Assembly: GCA_021776145.1 (NCBI GenBank)
Contig: JAJFGM010000864.1
Span: forward strand, 1-6,846
Reading direction: 5' to 3'
Source of the DNA: Kiloniellaceae bacterium
Lineage (GTDB): Bacteria > Pseudomonadota > Alphaproteobacteria > Kiloniellales > Kiloniellaceae
Length of the DNA stretch: 6,846 bases
In this document: piece after piece, positions 1 through 6,558 of the stretch
Numbering within the stretch: the stretch's first letter is position 1
Layout: each line of letters begins with the position of its first letter
Translations under genes and position numbers: made by a program
The notes under the pieces: generated by a model
Told to the model about the DNA's origin: nothing
The model's database searches: none
What the model saw: only the letters and a program-made list of their open reading frames with translations

Positions 1-141
1 AATGACATGCACGCACCGGCGCGAGTGTTACCACTACATTTTTGGGTTTGGTTGAGCTTGCAGAGGCTTAGGTTCGCGGCGGCAGTTCGCTGATATTGGC
101 CGGCAGCGCGATGCCGGTTGCCTTGAAGACATTCCCCACCT
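1..141. repeat. 141-bp exact direct terminal repeat, first copy
   Basis: Identical base for base to 6706-6846. Both copies begin at aatgacatgc and end at the window edge or its equivalent (ccacct). It spans the IS left-end noncoding region and the transposase 3' end. The exact length and position at both window ends suggest circularity rather than a biological repeat boundary. Confidence 0.97.
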
Positions 142-1714
142 GGCCCGAAACGTGGGTGCGGGTGGTAATGACCTTGCCGTCCTTTTCGATGGTGGCTTCC
201 TGAAGGCGATCGAGATCGTTGAGGAGCGGCTGCCATTCGGGCTGCAGGCCCTTTTCCTGACACAAGCGGGTCAGTTCCTTGGCCAGCGTCAGAGCGAGGA
301 ACGAGACAAACACATGGCCGCGGATAGCGGCATCGGACTGATGGAAGATGGGACGGGTATCGAAGCTCGCCTTGGCGACGCGGAACAGGGCCTCGACCTG
401 AAGCAAATCACGGTAGCGGATGACGGCCTGTAGCGGAGTGATCCTGGCATTGGTGCGCAGCACGCTGATGCCGTCGTAGCGCGCCTCGTCGGCAAGCTTG
501 CCCATGTCGATCTCGAAGGTCTTGCCGCTGGCCTTGAGATAGCGGCGATAGGCCGAGTTGCCGACCAGGGCCTTGTCGCCCTTCTTCAACTGGGTCTGGA
601 GGCCATCGATGATCGCTTGCCGGTCGGCCTTGTCCTTCCTTGCCTCAGCTTCGTTGAGCGTGACGACGTAGCGCTGGGCATCTGCGCCTTTGCCAACGCG
701 CACTTCCTTGACCCACAGCTGGGTGTCTCCTGCCTGTCGCTCGAGGACCAGGGGTACCATCGGAGCAGTGTCGGCAAGCACGACATCGCGGATGACGTTG
801 CTGGTGCGCTCTCGCGCACCCAGGATGTATTCCATCCCCAGCTCTTCAAGGGCGGCGATCGTACCGGCACTGATCATGCCGCGGTCGGCCACGACGCACG
901 AGCGGGTTATCCCAAAGCGGGTACGCAGGCGCGTGACGATGGGCATGAGCACCTTCACGTCGGCCGTGTTGCCCGGGACCATCTCGGTGCAGATCGGACG
1001 CCCCTCGGCGTCGATCACCACGGCCAGGATCATCTGGGCAAGCTCGGGCCGGTGGTCCTTGGAATGACCACGCCGACCCAGCGTGTCGCCGCCTGCACCG
1101 TAGAACGAGAGCGACGTCGTATCCATGAACACCAGGCTGAGATCAGTGAACAGGTCCCGCCGGCGATCGAACAGCTTCTCCTCGATCACGTCCTTCACAC
1201 AGCGAGGTGCCAATGCGCCTTCTGCCTTCTCCTCGATCTCCTCGCCGAGCCAGGCCATGGCGCGATAGAAGTGATGGAGGGCAAGATCCTCGCTGCCGTC
1301 GATGGCGTAGCTCTCCATCCAGTCCAGGCAGGCTCGGTCCGAGCCTGAGACGAACAGGCGGTGCAGTGTAGCGACAAATACGGCGCGCTCCACGGCAAAG
1401 CCGAACTGGCGCCCTTCCAGCACCTCTTCCAATACAGCATCGATGCCAAGCCGCTGCCACAGGCGCCCGAACAGCAACGGGCCTCCGATCCTGCGGGCTA
1501 CGATCCGGCCTGCATCGATATCGGACAGAATGATGCTGCGCTCTGCGTGACGTGCGATCGAGGCGGCCAGTCTGTCGAGTTCGCCACTTGCGGCCAGCGC
1601 ATCCTTGCGGCCCAGAGCCTTGATCGTGCGCTGGCGGACAGTTTTGCCCTCGCGCACGCTCTCGACCAGGTAAAGATAGCGGTGGCCGCGCGCGACTCGT
1701 TCGACGACATACAT
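68..1714 (-). CDS. IS1634-type DDE transposase
   Basis: Cuts and joins the ends of its own insertion sequence. The 548-residue product has the RNase H-like DDE layout of the IS4 superfamily, IS1634 branch. The first acidic residue is D198 (FMDTTSL), the second D277 (VVADRGM), and the third E441, with K448 seven residues on (VEALFRVAK), matching the family's E-x6-K signature. The roughly 160 residues between D277 and E441 fit the beta-rich insertion of this superfamily. An HxxGHVFVSFLAL-like hydrophobic helix segment (about 458-476) follows the active site. Length is normal and the frame is undamaged, so it is probably active. The ATG at 1712-1714 is the first in frame; no clear Shine-Dalgarno sequence precedes it. 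The stop is TAA at 68-70. It is co-oriented with the receptor and reductase genes, so read-through could reach them across the junction. Confidence 0.93.
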   Translation of the reverse strand: MYVVERVARGHRYLYLVESVREGKTVRQRTIKALGRKDALAASGELDRLAASIARHAERSIILSDIDAGRIVARRIGGPLLFGRLWQRLGIDAVLEEVLEGRQFGFAVERAVFVATLHRLFVSGSDRACLDWMESYAIDGSEDLALHHFYRAMAWLGEEIEEKAEGALAPRCVKDVIEEKLFDRRRDLFTDLSLVFMDTTSLSFYGAGGDTLGRRGHSKDHRPELAQMILAVVIDAEGRPICTEMVPGNTADVKVLMPIVTRLRTRFGITRSCVVADRGMISAGTIAALEELGMEYILGARERTSNVIRDVVLADTAPMVPLVLERQAGDTQLWVKEVRVGKGADAQRYVVTLNEAEARKDKADRQAIIDGLQTQLKKGDKALVGNSAYRRYLKASGKTFEIDMGKLADEARYDGISVLRTNARITPLQAVIRYRDLLQVEALFRVAKASFDTRPIFHQSDAAIRGHVFVSFLALTLAKELTRLCQEKGLQPEWQPLLNDLDRLQEATIEKDGKVITTRTHVSGQVGNVFKATGIALPANISELPPRT

Positions 1715-1742
1715 GGCCAGGTTGTTACTGCCTGTACTCGTA

Positions 1743-1772
1743 AAGATAAACCAAACGGCCAGTTACAGGCAA
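1743..1772 (-). promoter_or_regulatory. Possible transposase promoter
   Basis: Reading the minus strand, TTGCCT (1767-1772) and TATCTT (1743-1748) are 18 bases apart and resemble -35 and -10 boxes (four of six each). They lie about 30 bases upstream of the transposase ATG. This is a weak match by eye in a short IS leader, with no independent support. Confidence 0.3.
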
Positions 1773-1861
1773 AATGTTGTTAGCACATCCGGTTTTGCCC
1801 CCAAACCCACGCCTAGCAAAATCAAATACTTACCAGCTCGCGTTCCCTGCGTGTTCCGCCG

Positions 1862-1880
1862 GCACTGTTCAACTTGGGCC
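1862..1880 (-). repeat. IS right terminal inverted repeat
   Basis: The sequence gcactgttcaacttgggcc is the partner of 6664-6682 (17 of 19 in inverted orientation). It lies 147 bp upstream of the transposase start. The next bases outward begin glutathione S-transferase homology, consistent with this being the outer tip. Confidence 0.7.
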
Positions 1881-2035
1881 TAGCGGATATCGCCGGCTAT
1901 ACGATTGCACGGGCTAGCGAGGCTAGCGTGGCATGGGATCGGCTTGGACGCCTCAAGGCCTGGTTCGATCTGGTAGGTAGCCGAGACGGCGTGCGGCGGG
2001 GCTTGCAAGCCTTTGATGTGCGCAAGCCGAATTGA
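1881..2035 (+). pseudogene. Glutathione S-transferase gene, 3' remnant
   Basis: The frame ending at TGA 2033-2035 reads as the last alpha-helical part of a glutathione S-transferase. It begins LADIAGYTIARASEA, matching the conserved (S)xADI N-capping segment of helix 6. It continues with a W-D-R-L...L-K-A-W-F-D-L-V stretch and ends R-x-G-V-R-R-G-L, the usual 'rP-x-V-x-R-G' tail. About 50 of a normal 200 or more residues remain, and the catalytic N-terminal thioredoxin fold is missing. The homology starts directly at the inferred IS edge at 1880, so the gene was cut either by IS insertion or by recombination at the IS. The frame stays open upstream to 1817 within the IS, but that part does not look like the family. 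Not expected to make a functional enzyme. Confidence 0.62.
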
Positions 2036-2070
2036 CCAGCATTTCCCGGGTCACGCTCCGACACGCCAAC

Positions 2071-2189
2071 TTGCTGTCAGCCAAGCTGGTGAAGAAACCC
2101 ACGCTGAGGCTCTACAGGGGCTATTCGCATGGCATGGCGCTCAACCATGCTGACGTGATCAATGCCGATCTACTTCCTTCATCCGAGGG
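2071..2189 (+). pseudogene. Alpha/beta hydrolase (chloroperoxidase-like) gene, 3' remnant with frameshift
   Basis: The frame from about 2071 reads LLSAKLVKKPTLRLYRGYSHGM and then NHADVINADLL. This is the C-terminal end of cofactor-free haloperoxidase/arylesterase-type alpha/beta hydrolases, which typically read SAKLI...LKVYPGAPHG...NADLLAFI. The HG at 2128-2133 would hold the catalytic histidine (codon 2128-2130). The nucleophile serine and acid residues are absent because the rest of the gene is missing. After NADLL the frame gives PSSEGG. Shifting by one base near 2175-2176 restores FIRG, the expected tail, so a single base appears to have been lost. Formally the frame runs from 2032 to a TGA at 2251-2253. 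The remnant starts within about 40 bp of the glutathione S-transferase stop, so two unrelated genes have been joined as debris. Confidence 0.6.
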
Positions 2190-2206
2190 TGGGCAGGGGC
2201 CGGCCT

Positions 2207-2416
2207 CTACTGTCGGCTATTTCGAGCAACAAACTGCTCCAATTGCGAGCTGAGACCGCAACGATCGCGAGCCCTTACAAGTAGGGTCCGGCCGCACTGG
2301 CGCCGCTTGTGGACGGCCGCCAGTGTCGCGCCGAGTAACTTGGCCACGTCGATGCGGGCGAACATGCCAGCAGCCTTCTCGGCAAGCTCCGCTCCGAAGT
2401 CTCCCTCATCGAGGAC
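2207..2416 (-). other. Open frame of protein-like composition, possible gene remnant, unrecognised
   Basis: A minus-strand frame of 69 sense codons runs from just after a TGA (2417-2419) to a TAG (2207-2209). Its first 35 residues (beginning VLDEGDFGAELAEKAAG) look like a real amphipathic helical protein, with GC-rich third codon positions. The other frames here are serine- and arginine-rich like shadows. It has no convincing start; the only ATG is at codon 18. I do not recognise a family. Its tail overlaps the degraded hydrolase remnant on the other strand, so at most the right-hand part (about 2300-2416) is old coding DNA. Confidence 0.25.
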
Positions 2417-2457
2417 TCAAAGATTCCGGCATCTCCGGGGGTTTTCCCGGTCCCGTC

Positions 2458-2486
2458 CGCAACCCCGCAACCCCGCAACCCCGCAA
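2458..2486. repeat. Short tandem repeat, 8-bp unit CGCAACCC, about 3.6 copies
   Basis: Copies start at 2458, 2466 and 2474, with a partial copy at 2482. On the minus strand these are GGGG runs separated by four bases; with the next G-run at 2452-2454 they could form a G-quadruplex in the reductase transcript's 3' region. It may equally be slippage in debris DNA. It lies 41 bp beyond the reductase stop. Confidence 0.85.
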
Positions 2487-2504
2487 TCACGTGGATCCGT
2501 TATC

Positions 2505-2517
2505 CCAGTACCACTGG
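2505..2517 (-). other. Small hairpin after the reductase gene, possible weak terminator
   Basis: CCAGT-ACC-ACTGG is a perfect 5-bp stem with a three-base loop, extendable by a wobble and one more pair, located 10 bases past the reductase stop. There is no following U-run on the transcribed strand, so intrinsic termination is doubtful. Confidence 0.25.
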
Positions 2518-2526
2518 AACTCGATA

Positions 2527-3756
2527 TCAGGCGATCAGCTCCTTCAGCGGGATGGAGGGGTCGGTCAGCCTGTCGGGTTTGGGTGAAAGCCCGTCGATCA
2601 CAAGCTTCCGGCCCTGGACAAAATCTTTGGCGGCATTGACACAGTCGAGCGCAATCACTCGGCCTTGCTTGAGGTAGATCAGCGAAAAACTGCGCGTTGC
2701 GGGATTGCCTCGCAACAGCGCGGTGTCGTGACCGATCGACAGGCCGATGGTCTGCAGGCGAAGATCATATTGGTTCGACCAGAACCAGGGCACCGAATCA
2801 TAATGCGCGGCATCGCCAGTGATCGTCCGGGCAACGACACTAGCCTGATCATTGGCGTTCTGAACCGATTCAAGCCGGATCGTCGCGCCATCGGCAAAAC
2901 GGTTAGCGTGGGCCGCACAATCGCCGAGCGCGAAAATATCGGGCAGACTCGTGCGCCCCTGTGCGTCTACCAGCACACCATTGCCGCCCTCGGCACCCGC
3001 CGCAATTAGCGGCTCGACCGCTGGAATAATCCCGATGCCGACGATCACCATCTCGACGGCGAGGACCGATCCATCGGCAAGGCGGACACCCGTCGCCCTG
3101 CCGCCCTCACCCAGGATACAGTCGATCGCGACGCCGGTACGCAAGTCGACACCGTGCGCGCGATGTTCGGCTTCATAGAAACGTGACAGTGGTTCACCGG
3201 CGACGCGGGCAAGCACGCGGTCCAACGCTTCGAGCACGGTGACGTGCTTGCCGAACTTGCTCAGCACCGCCGCCGCTTCGAGCCCGATATAGCCGCCGCC
3301 GATGACCACGACGCGGCGAACGTCCGGCAGTTCGGCGATCATCCGGTCGACATCGGCACGCGACCGCACGGAATGGACACCGGCAAGGTCATTCCCTGCG
3401 CAGGTTAGCTTACGCGGGCTGCCTCCGGTCGCCCACACCAGCGTGCCATAACCGAGCGAGCCACCATCGGCGAAGGCCACGGTTTTATCCGTCGGATCGA
3501 CCATGACCACGCGGCGGCCGGTCAGCATTGTTATCTCGCGTTCCGACCAGAAGGCGGCCGGCCGGATCATGATGCGTTCGAAGCTTTTGTCGCCGGCAAG
3601 ATAGTCCTTGGACAACGGCGGCCGTTCATAGGGCAGTTCTGGCTCGTCGCCGACCAGCGCAATCGTCCCCGCAAACTTCGCTTGCCGCAGGGCGATCGCC
3701 GTCTGTCCACCACCATGCCCGGCGCCCACAATGACTACATCCGCGCGCTCGGTCAT
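2527..3756 (-). CDS. FAD-dependent NAD(P)H:ferredoxin reductase, aromatic oxygenase type
   Basis: Predicted to move electrons from NAD(P)H through FAD to a small ferredoxin or rubredoxin that feeds a Rieske oxygenase or cytochrome P450, in the cytoplasm. The 409 residues, the usual length, show the two-nucleotide-fold plan. An FAD-binding GAGHGG is at 11-16, then LPYERPPLSKDYL (41-53), typical of putidaredoxin-reductase relatives, and an ATGG turn (109-112). An NAD(P)-binding GGGYIG is at 153-158, a second FAD motif FALGDCA at 275-281, and the PWFWSNQYDLRLQ segment (323-335) opens the C-terminal domain. I chose the ATG at 3754-3756 because GAGG lies eight bases upstream and the FAD motif follows at once; the frame stays open to an ATG at 3904-3906, but those 50 extra codons do not resemble the family. 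No ferredoxin or oxygenase gene adjoins it, so the partner and substrate are unknown. Confidence 0.92.
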   Translation of the reverse strand: MTERADVVIVGAGHGGGQTAIALRQAKFAGTIALVGDEPELPYERPPLSKDYLAGDKSFERIMIRPAAFWSEREITMLTGRRVVMVDPTDKTVAFADGGSLGYGTLVWATGGSPRKLTCAGNDLAGVHSVRSRADVDRMIAELPDVRRVVVIGGGYIGLEAAAVLSKFGKHVTVLEALDRVLARVAGEPLSRFYEAEHRAHGVDLRTGVAIDCILGEGGRATGVRLADGSVLAVEMVIVGIGIIPAVEPLIAAGAEGGNGVLVDAQGRTSLPDIFALGDCAAHANRFADGATIRLESVQNANDQASVVARTITGDAAHYDSVPWFWSNQYDLRLQTIGLSIGHDTALLRGNPATRSFSLIYLKQGRVIALDCVNAAKDFVQGRKLVIDGLSPKPDRLTDPSIPLKELIA

Positions 3757-3764
3757 CGGTTCGA

Positions 3765-3768
3765 CCTC
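3765..3768 (-). promoter_or_regulatory. Ribosome binding site that sets the reductase start
   Basis: GAGG on the minus strand sits eight bases before the ATG at 3754-3756. No comparable site precedes the farther in-frame ATG at 3904-3906, so the 409-residue form is preferred over the 459-residue one. Confidence 0.65.
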
Positions 3769-3919
3769 ACCGCCGGAAACATGGCGACTAGATAGTCTGC
3801 AAGCACTCGACATACCCCCTTGGTTGAGAAAAAGTGGTGCCTTGAACTCGTGCTTGGTCCCGGGTTTGCGCCCCGCAGCCGAAATTGCGGGTGCCGCCGC
3901 GGTCATTGTGACGCTTGGG

Positions 3920-3935
3920 TAGGCAATATCGCCTA
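3920..3935. promoter_or_regulatory. 16-bp dyad in the receptor-reductase gap
   Basis: TAGGCAATATCGCCTA is palindromic at 14 of 16 positions. In the minus-strand transcript the single mismatched pair becomes G-U, giving a 6-bp stem with an AUAU loop. It is in the 292-bp gap between the receptor stop and the reductase start, about 165 bp upstream of the reductase ATG. It could be an operator or a short mRNA hairpin. There is no U-run, so it is not a standard terminator. Confidence 0.35.
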
Positions 3936-4048
3936 TATCGGCTCCTTCCAGACCAAGGTGAATAATGCACCGCCAGGAGCCTACACCAAACCTCTAGCAG
4001 CATAGTCGCCATCATCCGCAGACGCCATTGGGATCAATTGAAGATCGA

Positions 4049-6355
4049 TCACAATCTAAGAGATATGGATCCTGAAAAAGTTCTTGGCGCAAGAACTGAA
4101 TTGAACACCGATCCATTTATAGTCTCAAAAGGAACACCGGAATTATAGATAAGTGCATTCGTCAAATTTCGGATGTTGAAAGCAAATGAGACGCGATCAA
4201 GCTCGTATCCGAGCCTGAAATCCACTTTGTTGTAGGCAGGTACATTTTCGATCGCGTAATCAACCGCCGAGGTACTCCGCCGGCCAACCCTCGCGTAGCT
4301 TCCGAAAATCGAAGCCTTGCCCGGGCCGAGGTCGAACTCGTAGCGGGCCGAGACGTTCGAGCTGAATTTCGGCGCGTTCGGGAGCACAAAGTCGGCAAAC
4401 CCCGCACCAACCGGAACATTTTTGGCCTTTGAATCGAGATAACTGGCGGATGCGGAAAAATTAAGTCCGCGCATCGGGCGGATAACCATGTCGAACTCGG
4501 CACCCCTTACCCATGCGTCGACGTTAAAGACGTAGAGCGCCGAGTTTTGGGTCGAGAAGGTTTGTAGATTCTTGTAATCGTAATAGAAAATCGAACCGTT
4601 GAAATCGAGCACTCCGTTGAGCATTCTCGATTTAACACCGGCCTCATAGTTCACAAGCGTCTCAGGTTTGAACTCGGCTACGGAAACGGGATAAAGCTCG
4701 TTTGCACCGGTATTGAACCCACCTGCCTTTGTGCCCCTGTTTACGCCAGCGTAGACATTGACATTTTCATCGAGTTTATATTGAGCAACGATGCGTCCTG
4801 ACCAGGATGTCGTTGATATTGACTTGTCGAATCCGACGAACTGCACGAGCGGAACCGGCGACGCCCCTGCGATCACTGCGCAAATATTGACCGGGATCGT
4901 AGGATTGGTCGTGCAGGAGGACTGATTGACACCACGCTTCTGGTCACTGGTTACGCGGCCGCCGACAATAACACTGAACTTGGGGCTAAAGTGGTAGGTG
5001 GCTTCCGCAAATCCAGCGTAAGACGTGGTTCTCAGATGCAGGGCCGCATTGAGATTGATTCCATAGAACGGTATATCGTTTAGATTAACATTTGCGCCGG
5101 TATGGTTGTTGATCCACAACCCATAAAGACCGGCGACCCAGTCAACATTACTTACCTTTCCGGAGAGTCTGATCTCTTCGGAATATTGGCGGCCCCCAGG
5201 ATTGCTTTGATTAAAAATAGCTGTCGGGAATCCGCTCGCAAGCTGGGTGTTGTAGAGTTGATCGGAGTACTGATAGTTTGAGATCGACGTCAGCTTGATT
5301 CCGGACCCAATCGTCCAATCGATTGTCGCGGTGGCGTTAAGATATTTTCCGTTGAATTTTAGGTAGTTGGCGGTTGGCACATTGTAAGGGCTCTTCAGTG
5401 ATGCCGCGCAGTCACCGAGTGGAGAATAAGTGGTCGGAACTGTCCCAACTGTCGTGCGGCAGAAATTCTGATACGCGGCAAAATTGCCGGGCGTGACGCC
5501 GACCGGCTTACCGTTCGCCCCGATAAACGCGCGCGTCGTGCTCGCGACAGGGCCGGGTTGGTCCGGAAAACGGTCTGCATATACGCTGAGCAGGGCCCGG
5601 AAATCGCTACTGGGCTTATACTGGAGTTGCGCACGGACAGCTTGAACATCTGTGCCGTCATGGTCTGGCCCGATCGGATTGCGGATGTATGCGCCACCCT
5701 TTTCGGCATGATATGCGATACGGCCTGACCAGTCACCGCCAAGGCTGCCGCCGACGGCCCCTTCCGTCATGAACTTGTCGTAGCTCCCATATTCGGTCGT
5801 GACATAAGCCTCGAACTCTTGGCTGGGTGCTCGGGTAATATATTGGACAAGGCCACCCGTCGCATTGCGCCCGAACAGTGTTCCTTGCGGCCCCTTGAGA
5901 ACCTCGACACGGTCGACGTCGAAAACCGGCTGAGTCAGCGCGGTCGAGAGGCCGACATACGCTCCGTCCACATAGGTGGCGACCGGTGCTTCCTGGTGAA
6001 GCGCGATATCTTGCTGGCCGACCCCACGGATGATCGTCGTGACATAAGCACCGCCACCCGGGGTAGTTGAGCGCACACCTGGAACAAGATCTGGAAGATC
6101 CATCGACGTTGTGAAGCCGCGGGCGGTGAGATCCTGTCCCTTGATCGCGCTGATCGCGATCGGGACGTCGCGAAGATTTTCCGACTTCTTCTGCGCCGTC
6201 ACGATGATGTCGCCCTCAGCGTTTGGGTCTTGCGCCGCGGGGGCGTCAGAAGGCGGCGTCGGAGCTGGTTGGGCGGTCTGTGATTGAGCGTATGCGCCTT
6301 GGGACAAGGTCAGCAGTGTCGCAAGCGTGACCGGCGCGAGAGCAGTTAGTCTCAT
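4049..6355 (-). CDS. TonB-dependent outer-membrane receptor
   Basis: Outer-membrane beta-barrel that takes up a bound ligand using energy from TonB-ExbB-ExbD. The 768-residue product starts with a signal peptide (about 1-23, likely cut after AYA). A proline- and alanine-rich linker follows, then a TonB box (GDIIVTAQKK, 48-57), a plug domain (about 58-175) with the conserved LKGPQGTLFGRNATGG run at 153-168, and a long barrel with typical late motifs NRGTKAGGFN (539-548) and FKPETLVNYEAGVKS (562-576). Two cysteine pairs (C299/C316 and C481/C492) sit in probable outer loops. The last residue is leucine rather than the usual aromatic. Start: ATG 6353-6355, since the signal peptide begins there and a purine-rich site lies just upstream; the ATG at 6404-6406 would add 17 charged residues. 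The style is that of sphingomonad receptors often linked to aromatic catabolism. The ligand cannot be told from sequence; an iron-siderophore role is possible. Confidence 0.95.
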   Translation of the reverse strand: MRLTALAPVTLATLLTLSQGAYAQSQTAQPAPTPPSDAPAAQDPNAEGDIIVTAQKKSENLRDVPIAISAIKGQDLTARGFTTSMDLPDLVPGVRSTTPGGGAYVTTIIRGVGQQDIALHQEAPVATYVDGAYVGLSTALTQPVFDVDRVEVLKGPQGTLFGRNATGGLVQYITRAPSQEFEAYVTTEYGSYDKFMTEGAVGGSLGGDWSGRIAYHAEKGGAYIRNPIGPDHDGTDVQAVRAQLQYKPSSDFRALLSVYADRFPDQPGPVASTTRAFIGANGKPVGVTPGNFAAYQNFCRTTVGTVPTTYSPLGDCAASLKSPYNVPTANYLKFNGKYLNATATIDWTIGSGIKLTSISNYQYSDQLYNTQLASGFPTAIFNQSNPGGRQYSEEIRLSGKVSNVDWVAGLYGLWINNHTGANVNLNDIPFYGINLNAALHLRTTSYAGFAEATYHFSPKFSVIVGGRVTSDQKRGVNQSSCTTNPTIPVNICAVIAGASPVPLVQFVGFDKSISTTSWSGRIVAQYKLDENVNVYAGVNRGTKAGGFNTGANELYPVSVAEFKPETLVNYEAGVKSRMLNGVLDFNGSIFYYDYKNLQTFSTQNSALYVFNVDAWVRGAEFDMVIRPMRGLNFSASASYLDSKAKNVPVGAGFADFVLPNAPKFSSNVSARYEFDLGPGKASIFGSYARVGRRSTSAVDYAIENVPAYNKVDFRLGYELDRVSFAFNIRNLTNALIYNSGVPFETINGSVFNSVLAPRTFSGSISLRL

Positions 6356-6363
6356 ATTTTCAT

Positions 6364-6375
6364 CCCTCTCCTTCC
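6364..6375 (-). promoter_or_regulatory. Ribosome binding site that sets the receptor start
   Basis: The minus strand reads GGAAGGAGAGGG ending eight bases before the ATG at 6353-6355. It lies inside the frame of the longer candidate start at 6406, which supports the shorter start with its clean signal peptide. Confidence 0.75.
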
Positions 6376-6437
6376 GGGCGGCCGCCTTCTGTGGACGTGC
6401 TCGCAAGCCGGCTTTTCAAAAATGATTAGAGACCTAA

Positions 6438-6465
6438 GTAATATATGAAAGGAAACGCGACGCAA
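6438..6465 (-). promoter_or_regulatory. Possible receptor promoter
   Basis: On the minus strand TTGCGT (6460-6465) and TATTAC (6438-6443) are 16 bases apart within an AT-rich patch about 80 bases upstream of the receptor ATG. The match to a housekeeping promoter is weak; the AT-rich patch in an otherwise GC-rich leader is the better argument. Confidence 0.3.
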
Positions 6466-6510
6466 GCCATATTCAGGGCACCCGGCCAGCAGCGTCGCTC
6501 CGGCCCATAG

Positions 6511-6524
6511 CGACGGTCCCGTCG
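6511..6524. promoter_or_regulatory. Perfect 6-bp-arm dyad upstream of the receptor
   Basis: CGACGG-TC-CCGTCG is located about 45 bp upstream of the candidate receptor promoter, between it and the TACCTAT pair. It could be an operator; the short arms in GC-rich DNA make chance possible. Confidence 0.25.
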
Positions 6525-6558
6525 GAGGTGCTCTATAGGCTGTACCGCCCTAAAAACG

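Larger units (their letters stand above)
1..1880 (-). mobile_element. IS1634-type insertion sequence, main part (continues leftward as 6664-6705)
   Basis: This stretch holds one long transposase gene on the minus strand and ends at 1880 in an imperfect inverted repeat whose partner is at 6664-6682. If position 6705 joins position 1, as the 141-bp terminal repeat indicates, the element runs from 6664 through the junction to 1880, about 1,922 bp, a normal size for the IS1634 group. Glutathione S-transferase homology begins immediately after 1880, which independently supports that edge. No matching target duplication is seen: the bases just outside are cccttcccttg-side on the left and tagcggatat on the right. 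That is expected if this single copy is the product of recombination between two directly repeated copies. The family call rests on transposase sequence and size; the exact tips are inferred from the repeat pair alone. Confidence 0.8.
2254..2526. other. Gene-poor stretch between hydrolase debris and reductase stop
   Basis: Contains part of the unrecognised minus-strand frame, a CCGGG/CCCGG inverted repeat at 2435-2450, the 8-bp tandem repeat and a small hairpin. I see no intact gene, no RNA gene and no replication-origin features such as long iterons or DnaA boxes. Confidence 0.5.

Noticed and set aside
617..1348. 243-residue plus-strand open frame
   Set aside because: Lies wholly antisense to the transposase gene; its composition (H, G, V rich with no motif) is that of a shadow in GC-rich DNA.
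25..1786. Inner inverted-repeat candidate: gtgttaccactacatttt at 25-42 against the reverse complement of 1771-1786
   Set aside because: Needs gaps to align and is weaker than the 17-of-19 ungapped pair at 6664-6682/1862-1880. The outer pair also coincides with the start of glutathione S-transferase homology.
2307..2639. 110-residue plus-strand open frame
   Set aside because: Serine- and arginine-rich, runs into the antisense of the reductase gene, and has no recognisable motif.
3757..3906. Longer reductase start at 3904-3906
   Set aside because: The extra 50 residues do not resemble this reductase family, and the start at 3754-3756 has a GAGG site and leads directly into the FAD motif.
6356..6406. 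Longer receptor start at 6404-6406
   Set aside because: It would put 17 charged residues in front of a clear signal peptide and would translate through the purine-rich ribosome binding site.
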